Shown piece by piece: positions 1 to 7,002 of a stretch of DNA of 64,000 nucleotides. Made by a program: the position numbers and the translations under genes. Source of the DNA: Mycolicibacterium rhodesiae JS60 (GTDB lineage Bacteria; Actinomycetota; Actinomycetes; Mycobacteriales; Mycobacteriaceae); NCBI GenBank assembly GCA_000230935.2, contig AGIQ01000002.1:1054001-1118000 (forward strand), given 5' to 3'. Each line of letters opens with the position of its first letter. Positions within the stretch are counted from its first letter, which is position 1. The notes beneath the pieces were generated by a model, which saw only the letters and a program-made list of their open reading frames with translations, was not told the DNA's origin and did no database searches.

Positions 1-408
1 CTGGCCGATGAGGTACCGGCGTTCGTGAACTTGGCGCTGACGGCGTATAGGCGGCTGGTGGAGCGGGGCAAGTTCGTGCAACCGGAGGCTGGCAGGGAGT
101 TGTTGGGGATGTTGCGCGAGAACGCCAGCTACCTAGCCAATTTCGTGGACGAATGCTGCGATGTGGGTCCGGAGTTCTTTGAGCCGAAGTCGACCGTTCA
201 CCAGCGATGGCAGATGTGGTGTCGAACGAACGGCCACACGCCGACAGCCGCGAACAAATTCGCCAGCGACCTCTACACGCTGTATCAGGCTGATGGGAAA
301 CAGATTACGCAAGCGAAGTTGACCATCAATGGCGAGCGGGTTCCGTGCTTCCAAGGGCTGAAACTGAAGGTCGGCGGCGTGAGCGACAAGGCGGCACAAC
401 GTGTTTAG
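1..408 (+). CDS. D5/P4-family phage primase-helicase, C-terminal fragment (5' end outside window)
   Basis: The frame is open from the first base and ends with TAG at 406-408, so this is the last 135 residues of a larger protein. The visible part has the pattern seen at the end of D5_N/DUF5906 primase-helicases of phages, satellites and integrative plasmids: a leading ELPG-like stretch (ADEVPAFVNLAL), then a helical region, then a small winged-helix-like segment around VHQRWQMWCRTNGHTP. The AAA+ and primase parts would lie left of the window. Proteins of this class unwind and prime DNA at their own origin. The repeat array directly downstream (417-667) fits that role. Family assignment is by pattern recognition of a partial protein. 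The internal ATG at 25 is not the real start. Confidence 0.75.
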   Translation: MADEVPAFVNLALTAYRRLVERGKFVQPEAGRELLGMLRENASYLANFVDECCDVGPEFFEPKSTVHQRWQMWCRTNGHTPTAANKFASDLYTLYQADGKQITQAKLTINGERVPCFQGLKLKVGGVSDKAAQRV

Positions 409-416
409 GGACATTG

Positions 417-667
417 GTCCGGGTTGCGTCCGGGTTCAGTCCGAGCAGAAGTCCGGGTTGAAACTGCCCTCTACCAGCCCAGTCCGGGTAGTCCGGGTTA
501 CTTCTCTAACTTCTATAGGTAAGAGAAGTAGAAGGCTGCGGACGCGCTCTACGTATAGGGAAAGTACGGCGAAACAACCCGGACGCCCGGACTTCACTGG
601 TAGAAGCGTTTTCGCACCCGGACATGACCCGGACTGCCCTGGTCGTACCCGGACGGACAACCCGGAC
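417..667. repeat. Array of GTCCGGGTT direct repeats facing AACCCGGAC inverted copies; candidate replication origin
   Basis: Five copies of GTCCGGGT(T/A) read on the plus strand begin at 417, 428, 451, 482 and 491 (a degenerate sixth, GTCCGAG, at 439). Six copies of the reverse complement (A/G)CCCGGAC lie at 576-584, 585-592, 616-623, 627-634, 647-654 and 659-667. Between the two sets is a less GC-rich centre (500-575) with a perfect 8-bp dyad, ACTTCTCT at 500-507 and AGAGAAGT at 522-529. Replication origins of P4-like satellites and many plasmids use such iterons next to the primase-helicase gene. An origin bound by the upstream protein is an inference; a transcriptional operator array is the alternative. 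No convincing gene occupies 409-684. Confidence 0.6.
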
Positions 668-684
668 CAGGCGGCGTACGCCCG

Positions 685-825
685 ATGAACGTCTTCACGC
701 CGATTGACCCGCCGTATTGGTGGAGGCCGCAGCAACGAACCCGGCGCGGGCACCCCACGCGTCCGCGACGAAACCCACGACGCCCGCCTTGGCCAGAGGA
801 CTGGACACGACCGGGTGAGAGATGA
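685..825 (+). CDS. Possible 46-aa proline/arginine-rich small protein
   Basis: A short frame opens with ATG at 685 just after the repeat array and ends with TGA at 823-825, 13 bases before the next likely gene. It would encode 46 residues, very rich in Pro and Arg, with a PPYWWRP segment near residue 9. Phage-type elements often carry such small basic proteins between the primase and the recombinase, but no clear ribosome binding site precedes it and the composition could simply reflect GC-rich spacer. It has no family I recognise. Apart from this frame I see nothing in 668-838. Confidence 0.25.
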   Translation: MNVFTPIDPPYWWRPQQRTRRGHPTRPRRNPRRPPWPEDWTRPGER

Positions 826-838
826 GAAGGAGCCGACA

Positions 839-1528
839 ATGAATGAAACCCATGAACGCCAGAACCCTTCGACACGAGGTGGTGACCGCAACGTAGTACG
901 CAGCGACTTCTTGGCGGGTGAGGTGAGGTGTACTGCGCGAAGCTCCCGCACAGGCGAGCGTTGCAAGAGGGCCGCCATGCTCGGCGGGAACGTGTGTCGG
1001 TCGCACGGCGGGAACGCGCCGCAAGTAAAGGCGAAGGCGCAGAGGCGTTTACAGCAGGCCGCTGACGCATTGGTGCAACGTCTGCTCGGTATGGCGCTCG
1101 ACGGCGACACACCGGATCATGTTGCGCTAGCTGCGATCCGCGACGCCTTGGACCGGGCGGGCCTGGGAGCCAAGCAGGCTGTGGAGGTCGAAGTCACCAA
1201 GGCGCCATACGAGGAACTGCTGAGTGACGTTCTGCACGTGACGCGGGCGCAGCACGAGGCGATGAAGCGCGGCGAGCCAATGCCGCCCGCCCCCGCGAGT
1301 CCACGGGCCTTGCCGCCCGCCGACGACATCGTGGACGCGGAGGTTGTCGAAGACACCCCCGAGCGTGTCGGAGAGCGTGCGGACGGCCCGAACGTGCCCG
1401 ACTGGGCTGAACCCCCGCCCACAGCACCTCCTAGCCGCGAACTCGTCACCCTCGAACAGGCCGCGAGCGAGGTAGCCGCAGCCAATCGGGCTGCGCGGGT
1501 TAGCCAAACGCGGCGTAAGCGCAGGTAG
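839..1528 (+). CDS. Phage-type protein with Cys/His knuckle (HGG motif), hypothetical
   Basis: A 229-residue protein. The ATG at 839 is chosen because GAGAAGGAG lies 7-15 bases upstream; a longer in-frame reading from 704 lacks this. The N-terminal third contains a compact Cys/His cluster, CTARSSRTGERCKRAA followed by CRSHGGNAPQVK, a pattern common in small actinobacterial phage and integrative-element proteins and suggestive of a zinc knuckle. A helical basic region follows, then a Pro/Ala-rich acidic segment and a basic tail (QTRRKRR). It lies between the repeat array and the serine recombinase, so it is presumably an element protein that binds nucleic acid. Function is unknown. Confidence 0.7.
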   Translation: MNETHERQNPSTRGGDRNVVRSDFLAGEVRCTARSSRTGERCKRAAMLGGNVCRSHGGNAPQVKAKAQRRLQQAADALVQRLLGMALDGDTPDHVALAAIRDALDRAGLGAKQAVEVEVTKAPYEELLSDVLHVTRAQHEAMKRGEPMPPAPASPRALPPADDIVDAEVVEDTPERVGERADGPNVPDWAEPPPTAPPSRELVTLEQAASEVAAANRAARVSQTRRKRR

Positions 1529-1640
1529 AGGTGTAGTGGCGGGTGTGCTCGCTGGCGTAGCGTCGCCGCTAGACCTAAAGGTTCAGCGGCCTACCTGGTC
1601 GCGGGCCTGCGGGCGGCACACCAACGAGAGGAACCGAGTG

Positions 1641-1916
1641 ATGAGCAAGCTGAAGGTAGGCGACAGGGTCCGAGTGGTCTCCGTGACCGACGTGGACGCT
1701 GAGCGCAATGACCCCAACCGGGTGATCACCGACCCGAACCACCCCGACGCGCTCGACTGGGACGGCAACCCGCTGATCGGCCGCGTGGGTGTAGTCACCG
1801 ATGTGTTCGGCAACGACTATCTCGACGCTGCAGTGCGTTTCGACCACATGGCCCCGAGCGACCCGGCCCCGGCGTTCGTGGACGCGGACCTGGAGCTAGT
1901 GGACGCCGAGTCATGA
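1641..1916 (+). CDS. Small KOW/SH3-like element protein, hypothetical
   Basis: This is a 91-residue acidic protein. The ATG at 1641 follows GAGAGGA at 1626-1632. It opens with SKLKVGDRVRVVSVTDVD, a pattern typical of small SH3-like barrel or KOW-like folds, and has a second VGVVTDVF strand near residue 50. Its last codons overlap the first codon of the serine recombinase by four bases (ATGA at 1913-1916), so the two are translationally coupled. A role as an accessory protein of the recombinase is possible but only inferred from position. An upstream in-frame extension from 1536 has no ribosome binding site and is left out. Confidence 0.65.
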   Translation: MSKLKVGDRVRVVSVTDVDAERNDPNRVITDPNHPDALDWDGNPLIGRVGVVTDVFGNDYLDAAVRFDHMAPSDPAPAFVDADLELVDAES

Positions 1917-2647
1917 AACTCGTTGCTTATCTGCGGGTCTCGACCATCGAACAGGCCGACAAGGGGTATGGGCTCGATGTCCAGCGCGAAGCCATCCGCA
2001 AAGCCGCCAAGTCGCTGGGCGCGAAGGTCGTGGCATGGCCGGCTGACGAGGGCAAGAGTGGTGCGCTCGATGCGGCCGACCGCCCGGGCCTGCTGACCGC
2101 GTTGGCACTCATCCGCGACGGCAAGGCTGATGGGCTGATCGTGCGCGACCTTGACCGGCTCGCCCGTGCGGTGAGTGTCCAGGAGGCTGTCTTGGCAGAG
2201 GTCTGGGCCAGCGACAAGGGTGTGGTGTTCACTTCTGTTCCGCCGCAGGAGGTTCCGCGTGACGACCCCGACGACCCAATGCGGACGGCCATGCGCCAGA
2301 TGCGCGGGGTGTTCCACGAACTGGACCGGCGGCTCATCGCCAAGCGTCTCCGCGACGGCCGCAACGCCAAGGCTGCGAACGGCGGGCACGCCACCGGCTC
2401 ACCACCTTACGGCTGGCGCGTTGATGCAAGGTCAGCTGACAACCCGCACGGCGCACTGGTCCCAGAGCCCGCCGAGCAGGCCGCGTTGGCCCGCATGCGC
2501 GAGCTACAGGCCGTGGGCTACTCCACCCGCGAGATTGCCCGAGTGCTTGCGGGCGAGGGCCACCCCACCAAGCGTGGCGGCCAGTGGAGTTCACCCACGG
2601 TCGCACGAATCCTCACCCGCGCCAACAGGGAAGGCACCGCAGCATGA
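1913..2647 (+). CDS. Small serine recombinase (resolvase/invertase family)
   Basis: A 244-residue site-specific recombinase. The N-terminal catalytic domain has the YLRVST motif with the nucleophilic serine at residue 10 and Arg8, then the IVRDLDRLAR motif in the middle of the domain. A short DNA-binding part follows (GSPPYGW, then a helix-turn-helix-like YSTREIARVL). It lacks the long zinc-ribbon and coiled-coil tail of large phage serine integrases, so it resembles the short 'recombinase' forms. The start overlaps the preceding small gene (ATGA) and its stop overlaps the ATG at 2644. Because the element also encodes a tyrosine integrase, this enzyme may act in dimer resolution or DNA inversion rather than integration; that is inferred. 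Confidence 0.85.
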   Translation: MKLVAYLRVSTIEQADKGYGLDVQREAIRKAAKSLGAKVVAWPADEGKSGALDAADRPGLLTALALIRDGKADGLIVRDLDRLARAVSVQEAVLAEVWASDKGVVFTSVPPQEVPRDDPDDPMRTAMRQMRGVFHELDRRLIAKRLRDGRNAKAANGGHATGSPPYGWRVDARSADNPHGALVPEPAEQAALARMRELQAVGYSTREIARVLAGEGHPTKRGGQWSSPTVARILTRANREGTAA

Positions 2648-2872
2648 GGCCGCTCGTCAAGCGCGCACCCGATGGCCGCCCGTACACAGTGCCGAGCACG
2701 CTCCGGTCCCCGGTGCCACCCCTGAGCCCGCAACCCGTGGACGGCACACCCGGCCCTGCGGAACCAACACAGAAGAGGGTAGACCGGCGACCGAAGCTCT
2801 CCGCCGAGGACGTGCAATCCATCCGTGCCGACTACGCGGCGGTGTGGTTCCCCCGAAATCGTGGAGGGTTTC

Positions 2873-3808
2873 CTATGCCGCTTCGGGCTTGGTCTTGGAT
2901 TCCCTGATCTCGTAGTTGACGGGCGATAGCCCGTCGGCGGCACTGTGGCGGCGTTGGTGATTGTAGAAGGTGTAGCACCAGTCGATTACCACAGCCTGCG
3001 CATGGATAGTATCACGGAAACGATTGCGGGACAAGACTTCCCATTCCAAGGAAGAGAAGAACGCCTCCGCGGCAGCATTATCGAAACACGATCCGACCCG
3101 GCCCATTGACTGCCGAATCCCCAACTGGCGGCACAGCGTGGTGAACGCGTGTGCGGTGTAGGTGCTACCGCGATCGGTATGGAATATGACCCGCTCGGAG
3201 TCCTCATCGCGCCAGATCACTTGGCGGCCGCCGCGCGCGGCCACAGCCATCTTGATCGCCGCACACGCCAACTCGGCATCCGGATGCAGGCCCATGGCTG
3301 CCCCCAGCAGCCGGCGGCTGTAGAGGTCGATCACGGTCGCCAGATACAGCTTCTGGCCGGACTCAGTGGGGATCTCAGTCATGTCACCGACCCATTTGCG
3401 GTTCGGCGTAGCCGCGGTGAAGTCTCGTTTGACCAGGTCAGGAAACTTCGGTGCCGTCTTGTCCTGCTTGGTGAGCCCATTGCGGCGCTTGATGCGGCGC
3501 GCCACCAAACCCTGGCGGCGCATCGAGTCGGCCACCGTCTTTTCCGACACTTCCCAACCCAGATCGCGCAGGTCAGCGACCAGCCGCGGCGAACCATGCA
3601 GCCCCTTGGCCGCCGTGAACGCCGCGGCGACCGCGCTATCGAGGTGCGCGCGGCGCCGATCGGTGTCGGTATGCAACCCATCAGAGTTCTCAGCACGGCT
3701 AATCCACTTGTAGAACCACGACACGCTCACACTGAGCAGAGCGCACGTGATCGTATGCGGCACCCGGTATTTGGTCCTCTGGTCGGCGATGAAGCGTGCC
3801 ACGCTCAC
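2873..3808 (-). CDS. IS3-family transposase OrfB (DDE integrase-type catalytic subunit)
   Basis: A 311-residue protein, the usual length for IS3 OrfB. The N-terminal HTH_21-like region (SVSWFYKW) is followed by an rve-type catalytic core with the DDE residues in GDMTEIPT (Asp), FHTDRGSTY (Asp) and FDNAAAEAFFSSLEWE (Glu). I place the start at GTG 3808, which overlaps the OrfA stop (GTGA) and has GGAGG a few bases upstream; a longer frame from 3829 exists. The one-base-type overlap suggests translational coupling rather than the -1 frameshift common in this family, although a frameshift product is not excluded. Confidence 0.9.
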   Translation of the reverse strand: MSVARFIADQRTKYRVPHTITCALLSVSVSWFYKWISRAENSDGLHTDTDRRRAHLDSAVAAAFTAAKGLHGSPRLVADLRDLGWEVSEKTVADSMRRQGLVARRIKRRNGLTKQDKTAPKFPDLVKRDFTAATPNRKWVGDMTEIPTESGQKLYLATVIDLYSRRLLGAAMGLHPDAELACAAIKMAVAARGGRQVIWRDEDSERVIFHTDRGSTYTAHAFTTLCRQLGIRQSMGRVGSCFDNAAAEAFFSSLEWEVLSRNRFRDTIHAQAVVIDWCYTFYNHQRRHSAADGLSPVNYEIRESKTKPEAA

Positions 3809-4095
3809 TTCGTCGCCTCCTTCACCCACAGGACCACTGATCGCTTGAGGACATCGCGCTCCATCCGCAGCTCAGCGTTCTCGCCGCGCAGGCGTTTGAG
3901 CTCCTCCATGTCATCGCGGGTCAGCTCGCCCCGGCCCTCGCGGGCCTCGCGGTCCTGGGCAACCCAGTTGCCCAGCGTGCCCTCGTGGATCCCCAGGTCC
4001 CGCGCGACCTGGGCGATCGGCTTACCCGTCTCAAGCACGATCCGCACAGCGCCCTCACGGAACTCCCGGTCGTACTTCTTCCGTTTCTCTGACAT
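3805..4095 (-). CDS. IS3-family transposase OrfA (HTH_Tnp_1 DNA-binding subunit)
   Basis: A 96-residue protein with a classic OrfA layout. The N-terminal helix-turn-helix (YDREFREGAVRIVLETGKP, then IAQVARDLGIHEGTLGNWV) is followed by a leucine-zipper-like coiled coil, MEELKRLRGENAELRMERDV, used for oligomerisation. It binds the terminal repeats of the insertion sequence together with OrfB. The ATG lies about 20 bases inside the right inverted repeat region and reads away from it, as expected for the 5' end of an IS3 transcript. Confidence 0.9.
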   Translation of the reverse strand: MSEKRKKYDREFREGAVRIVLETGKPIAQVARDLGIHEGTLGNWVAQDREAREGRGELTRDDMEELKRLRGENAELRMERDVLKRSVVLWVKEATK

Positions 4096-4267
4096 CGCTA
4101 CTCCTTATAGCCGATGCCTCCACGGTCTCGGGGGAAGGCCAGCGGGCAAGTGGAGCCAGGGCGACCTCGCCTACATCTACGGCGTCACCCAATCGACCAT
4201 CAGCGCCGCTCTGAGCGGCGACACCCACGTGACCACCGGGCCCACTGCACGACAGGAGAACTGACCA

Positions 4268-5656
4268 ATGGCAAGGACACAGAAGCGCGTAACCACCAGC
4301 GGCGCAACAAGGTACGTGGCGAAGTGGCGCGACCCCGACGGTACCGACCACAGCAAGGGCGGGTTCACCAACAAGAAGGCCGCGGCTGACTATGCCCGCA
4401 ACGCTGAGAGCGCAGCGGCGCAGGGGATCGTGTTCGACCCGGCCAAGGGCAAGATGGCCTTTCGGGACGCGGCGGCGATCTGGTTGGAGTCCCGCAAGGC
4501 CGACACACGCAACAACGCCGAGAACCACCGCTACGCGCTCGCCCCGGCCGCAACCCGACGCGGCGACGGCAAGACGCTCGGCGTTGACGCGGTGTTCGGC
4601 GGTTACCCACTGAACAAGATCACCCGCGAGTACATCCAGGCGTGGGTCAACCGGCTCACCGAGGCGGGTAAGAAGCCGTCCACGGTGCGGCACGCGTTCT
4701 GGACCGTTCGCATGGTCCTGGAGCAGGCCGTTGTGGATGGCCGGCTGGCGAAGAACCCCGCCGAGCACGTCAAGCTACCCAAGGAGCGTGGCGCAAAAGG
4801 CGCGAAGGTGGGCGTGGTTGACCGCGCACAGTTCCTCACCGCTGCACAGGTTTCTGCGCTCGTTGAGTCGACGCCCTGGCCGTACAACGTCCTGGTGAAT
4901 CTCGCGGCTTGGTCGGGTCTGCGCGCTGCGGAACTCGGCGGACTCCAAATCCAAGACATCGAGGTCTCACCCAACGGAGGCATGAAGATCCACGTTGAGC
5001 GGACCGCTGCCGCCCACAGGCTCACCAAGACGGACGGGTCAATGCGAGTCGTGCCGGTGCCGGGGCCGACAGCAAGTCTGGTCCGGGGCTACCTCACCGA
5101 GCACCCGCGTCGGCAAGAGGCTGGCGCGCCCCTGTTCCCCGGTATGTCGCTGACGCGGCCCCGGCCTACGGGAGTGCGGGCCGACGCTGCCGCACCAGGA
5201 GCGGCGACTACGGGTGTGGAAGACGCAGCACCGAGCGCGTCGGCGAAGGACCGCGCTCGACGGCAGGCCGACGCGCTCGCCGAACTCTCGGTGGAGGACG
5301 CGGAGAAGCGGTTGGTGCTCGACTGGAACCAACCCCTGCGCCACGCGAGCTTCTACAAGGCCGTGTTCCGGCCCGCTGTGTTGCGCGCCAACCGGACGGC
5401 GGGCAACGTGGTGCTCCCGGCGGCGTTGCGGTTCCACTCGCTCCGCCACACCTACGCGAGCCTGTGCGCGGCGGTCCCCAGCATCTCGGTGCGGCAGGTG
5501 GCCGAGTGGATGGGGCACGCCAACCCGACGACAACCGAACTCGTCTACACGCACCTCTACGCGAAGGCTGACCACGACGACGAGATGGCCGCGCTCGGCG
5601 CGCTCGCGGCTACCCCGAAGTATCACGGGGACAACGTGATACCGCTGCACGGTTAG
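4268..5656 (+). CDS. Tyrosine-type phage integrase
   Basis: A 462-residue integrase. It has an arm-binding/AP2-like N-terminus (YVAKWRDPDGTDHSKGGF), a SAM-like core-binding domain (about residues 65-165) and a catalytic domain with the expected residues: Arg in WSGLRAAELGGL, the HxxRH motif in FHSLRHTYASL near residue 390, a second HxxR-like GH in WMGHANPTTTE, and the nucleophilic Tyr in LVYTHLY near residue 427. About 60 residues rich in Ala and charged amino acids are inserted before the HxxRH box. The start at ATG 4268 has AGGAG in the tail of the split HTH gene. The stop codon overlaps the 3' end of the convergent SDR gene. Confidence 0.93.
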   Translation: MARTQKRVTTSGATRYVAKWRDPDGTDHSKGGFTNKKAAADYARNAESAAAQGIVFDPAKGKMAFRDAAAIWLESRKADTRNNAENHRYALAPAATRRGDGKTLGVDAVFGGYPLNKITREYIQAWVNRLTEAGKKPSTVRHAFWTVRMVLEQAVVDGRLAKNPAEHVKLPKERGAKGAKVGVVDRAQFLTAAQVSALVESTPWPYNVLVNLAAWSGLRAAELGGLQIQDIEVSPNGGMKIHVERTAAAHRLTKTDGSMRVVPVPGPTASLVRGYLTEHPRRQEAGAPLFPGMSLTRPRPTGVRADAAAPGAATTGVEDAAPSASAKDRARRQADALAELSVEDAEKRLVLDWNQPLRHASFYKAVFRPAVLRANRTAGNVVLPAALRFHSLRHTYASLCAAVPSISVRQVAEWMGHANPTTTELVYTHLYAKADHDDEMAALGALAATPKYHGDNVIPLHG

Positions 5657-6444
5657 CGTCTTGCGACGAAGTAGCCGGATACCATAGCCGTGAATCGCCT
5701 AGATGGCGAGAGCGTGGCAGCGACCCGCATAACTTTAGTACCGACTCCGGGCATCACGGTCACGCGTCCGGCTCGCATGGCGGTATAACCAGCCTGCGCC
5801 ACCGGCGCAGCATCCATAAACGCGGGGTCGAGTCGCGATGTGTCCCCCGCACCCGCCGTGGCAGCGAACTCGGTGCGAACGGGACCCGGCGCTAAGTGCG
5901 TGCAGGTCACGCCCGTCCCACGAAGGTCGTCAGCGACCGCCTCCGAAAAACTTCTGACGAACGCCTTGCTCGCCGCGTAAGCCGCCTCTAACCCGTGCGG
6001 CACGACGTAGCCCGCCACGGAGCTGACGTTGAGGATGGCCCCATGGCCCCTTTTCACCATTCGTCCGACGTAAAGCATCGTCAGGTCGGTCAGTGTCACC
6101 ACGTCGAGCTGAACCATCCGCGATACCGTCTCCGGGTCACACTCTTGGATCTTCAGACCGACGATGCCGACCCCCGCGTTGTTGACAAGATACTCGACTT
6201 CGACACCGAGTTCGTCGACGCGGGTGACAAGGTCAGCCCCAGCTCCCGCCTTGGAGAGGTCCATCGTGATGGCGTCAACGCGGACCGCCTGGCTGGACCG
6301 CAACTCTTCGGCGAGTTCGTTCAGCTTCGCCACACTTCGCTCGCTTGACACCACTATGACGTCGACGCCGTCAGCGGCGAACAAGCGCGCCAACTCGCGG
6401 CCGATTCCTGTAGATGCGCCAGTAATAAGAGCCGTTGCCACCAT
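5653..6444 (-). CDS. Short-chain dehydrogenase/reductase (SDR)
   Basis: A 263-residue classical SDR. The cofactor motif TGASTGIG lies near residue 8, NNAG near 90, and the catalytic YAASK follows a serine in NVSSVAGY. The ATG at 6444 has AGGAGG just upstream (TTCCTCC on the plus strand at 6445-6451). It converges on the integrase with a four-base overlap of stop codons, so the right junction of the integrated element may lie in its 3' end; alternatively the SDR is cargo and the junction is the tRNA at 6759. Substrate cannot be told from the sequence. Between its start and the tRNA (6445-6758) I see no further gene. Confidence 0.88.
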   Translation of the reverse strand: MVATALITGASTGIGRELARLFAADGVDVIVVSSERSVAKLNELAEELRSSQAVRVDAITMDLSKAGAGADLVTRVDELGVEVEYLVNNAGVGIVGLKIQECDPETVSRMVQLDVVTLTDLTMLYVGRMVKRGHGAILNVSSVAGYVVPHGLEAAYAASKAFVRSFSEAVADDLRGTGVTCTHLAPGPVRTEFAATAGAGDTSRLDPAFMDAAPVAQAGYTAMRAGRVTVMPGVGTKVMRVAATLSPSRRFTAMVSGYFVARR

Positions 6445-6758
6445 TTCCTCCTGACGGGAATGCGGTTTGGAGACCGAGATCAACTAAGAATGCAGTCCAA
6501 TTTGATGCAGTGGGATCCAACTCGCCTACTATTCGCGCCGAGATCATGAACGACGTGGCCGTCGGTTCGCGCTGCCCGGCGGGATTCTCTCTGGGGTTGT
6601 CGCATCCATGGCCTCCGGCAACCTGTCTTGGTCCGGTTCGGCTTGGGTGAGTCGTAGAGAGCGCGTCTTTCGCAACCACGACGAACCCAGGGGTACGGGC
6701 GGGGTACCGGCCAGCCAGCGGAACGGGCGCCACCGGCAATATGCCCTGGTAGATATGG

Positions 6759-6829
6759 AGCCGATGACGGGAATCGAACCCGCGTATTCAGCTTGGGAAG
6801 CTGATGTTCTGCCATTGAACTACATCGGC
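6759..6829 (-). tRNA. tRNA-Gly (anticodon CCC)
   Basis: Reading the minus strand from 6829, a full cloverleaf folds: acceptor GCCGATG paired perfectly with CATCGGC, D stem GTTC/GAAC, anticodon stem TCAGC/GCTGA around loop TTCCCAA (anticodon CCC), and a T stem GCGGG/CCCGT around TTCGATT. The discriminator base is T, and CCA is not encoded. The 3' end faces left, toward the integrative element. tRNA-Gly 3' ends are known attachment sites for mycobacteriophages such as L5, so this gene is a plausible attB for the element or others. Confidence 0.95.
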
Positions 6830-7002
6830 GATGGACACAGAGGTTAGCACTGTGGGCCACTGCGGTGTGAGAAGCGCCGGCGCGGCCAGGACAGCAAAGT
6901 GCTGAGCGTTGGGTGAGAATCCGCAGAATCGGCATCAATCGGCTGCGACACGGGTAGCGACAGGCATAGCCTGGCCCAGCCAGCTACGTCGAACGGAACC
7001 TG

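Larger units (their letters stand above)
2848..4136 (-). mobile_element. IS3-family insertion sequence, 1,289 bp
   Basis: The element contains a two-gene IS3-type transposase on the minus strand. The ends are imperfect 20-bp inverted repeats: TTCCCCCGAAATCGTGGAGG at 2848-2867 and, read on the other strand, TTCCCCCGAGACCGTGGAGG at 4117-4136, with 18 of 20 identical. A GG dinucleotide flanks both ends (2846-2847 and 4137-4138), a short target duplication supported by restoration of the interrupted reading frame. Both transposase genes are intact, so the element may still be active. IS3 relatives usually make 3-5 bp duplications and end in TG/CA, so the subgroup is uncertain. Confidence 0.88.
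2644..4264 (+). pseudogene. Helix-turn-helix element regulator gene split by the IS3-family insertion
   Basis: The gene starts at ATG 2644, overlapping the recombinase stop, and reads 68 codons to 2847, where the insertion sequence begins. The same protein resumes at 4139 and runs to TGA at 4262-4264. Joining 2847 to 4139 (removing the IS and one GG of a two-base duplication) restores one frame of about 109 residues. Its joined C-terminal half, LSAEDVQSIRADYAAVWPAG followed by WSQGDLAYIYGVTQSTISAAL, is a typical phage-type HTH of the 'S-Q-x-D-L-A-x-x-Y-G-V-x-Q-S-T-I-S' kind. It probably was a regulator or excision factor of the element. The downstream piece still carries the ribosome binding site of the integrase. 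Confidence 0.75.

Noticed and set aside
401..688. Plus-strand 95-codon frame across the repeat array
   Set aside because: It has no ribosome binding site, its codons are set by the GTCCGGGTT repeats, and the repeats read as DNA sites rather than a protein.
436..1112. Several long minus-strand frames over the left element
   Set aside because: They lie opposite the supported HGG-motif gene and the repeat array and show the Arg/Ser/Pro-rich composition of antisense frames in GC-rich DNA.
3797..3830. Programmed -1 frameshift between the IS3 OrfA and OrfB
   Set aside because: I see no A-rich slippery run in the overlap; the GTGA stop/start overlap with GGAGG upstream points to re-initiation instead.
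6445..6758. Search for a gene or tRNA fragment between the SDR and tRNA-Gly
   Set aside because: Short frames there have no start signal or family pattern, and no second copy of the tRNA 3' end was found.
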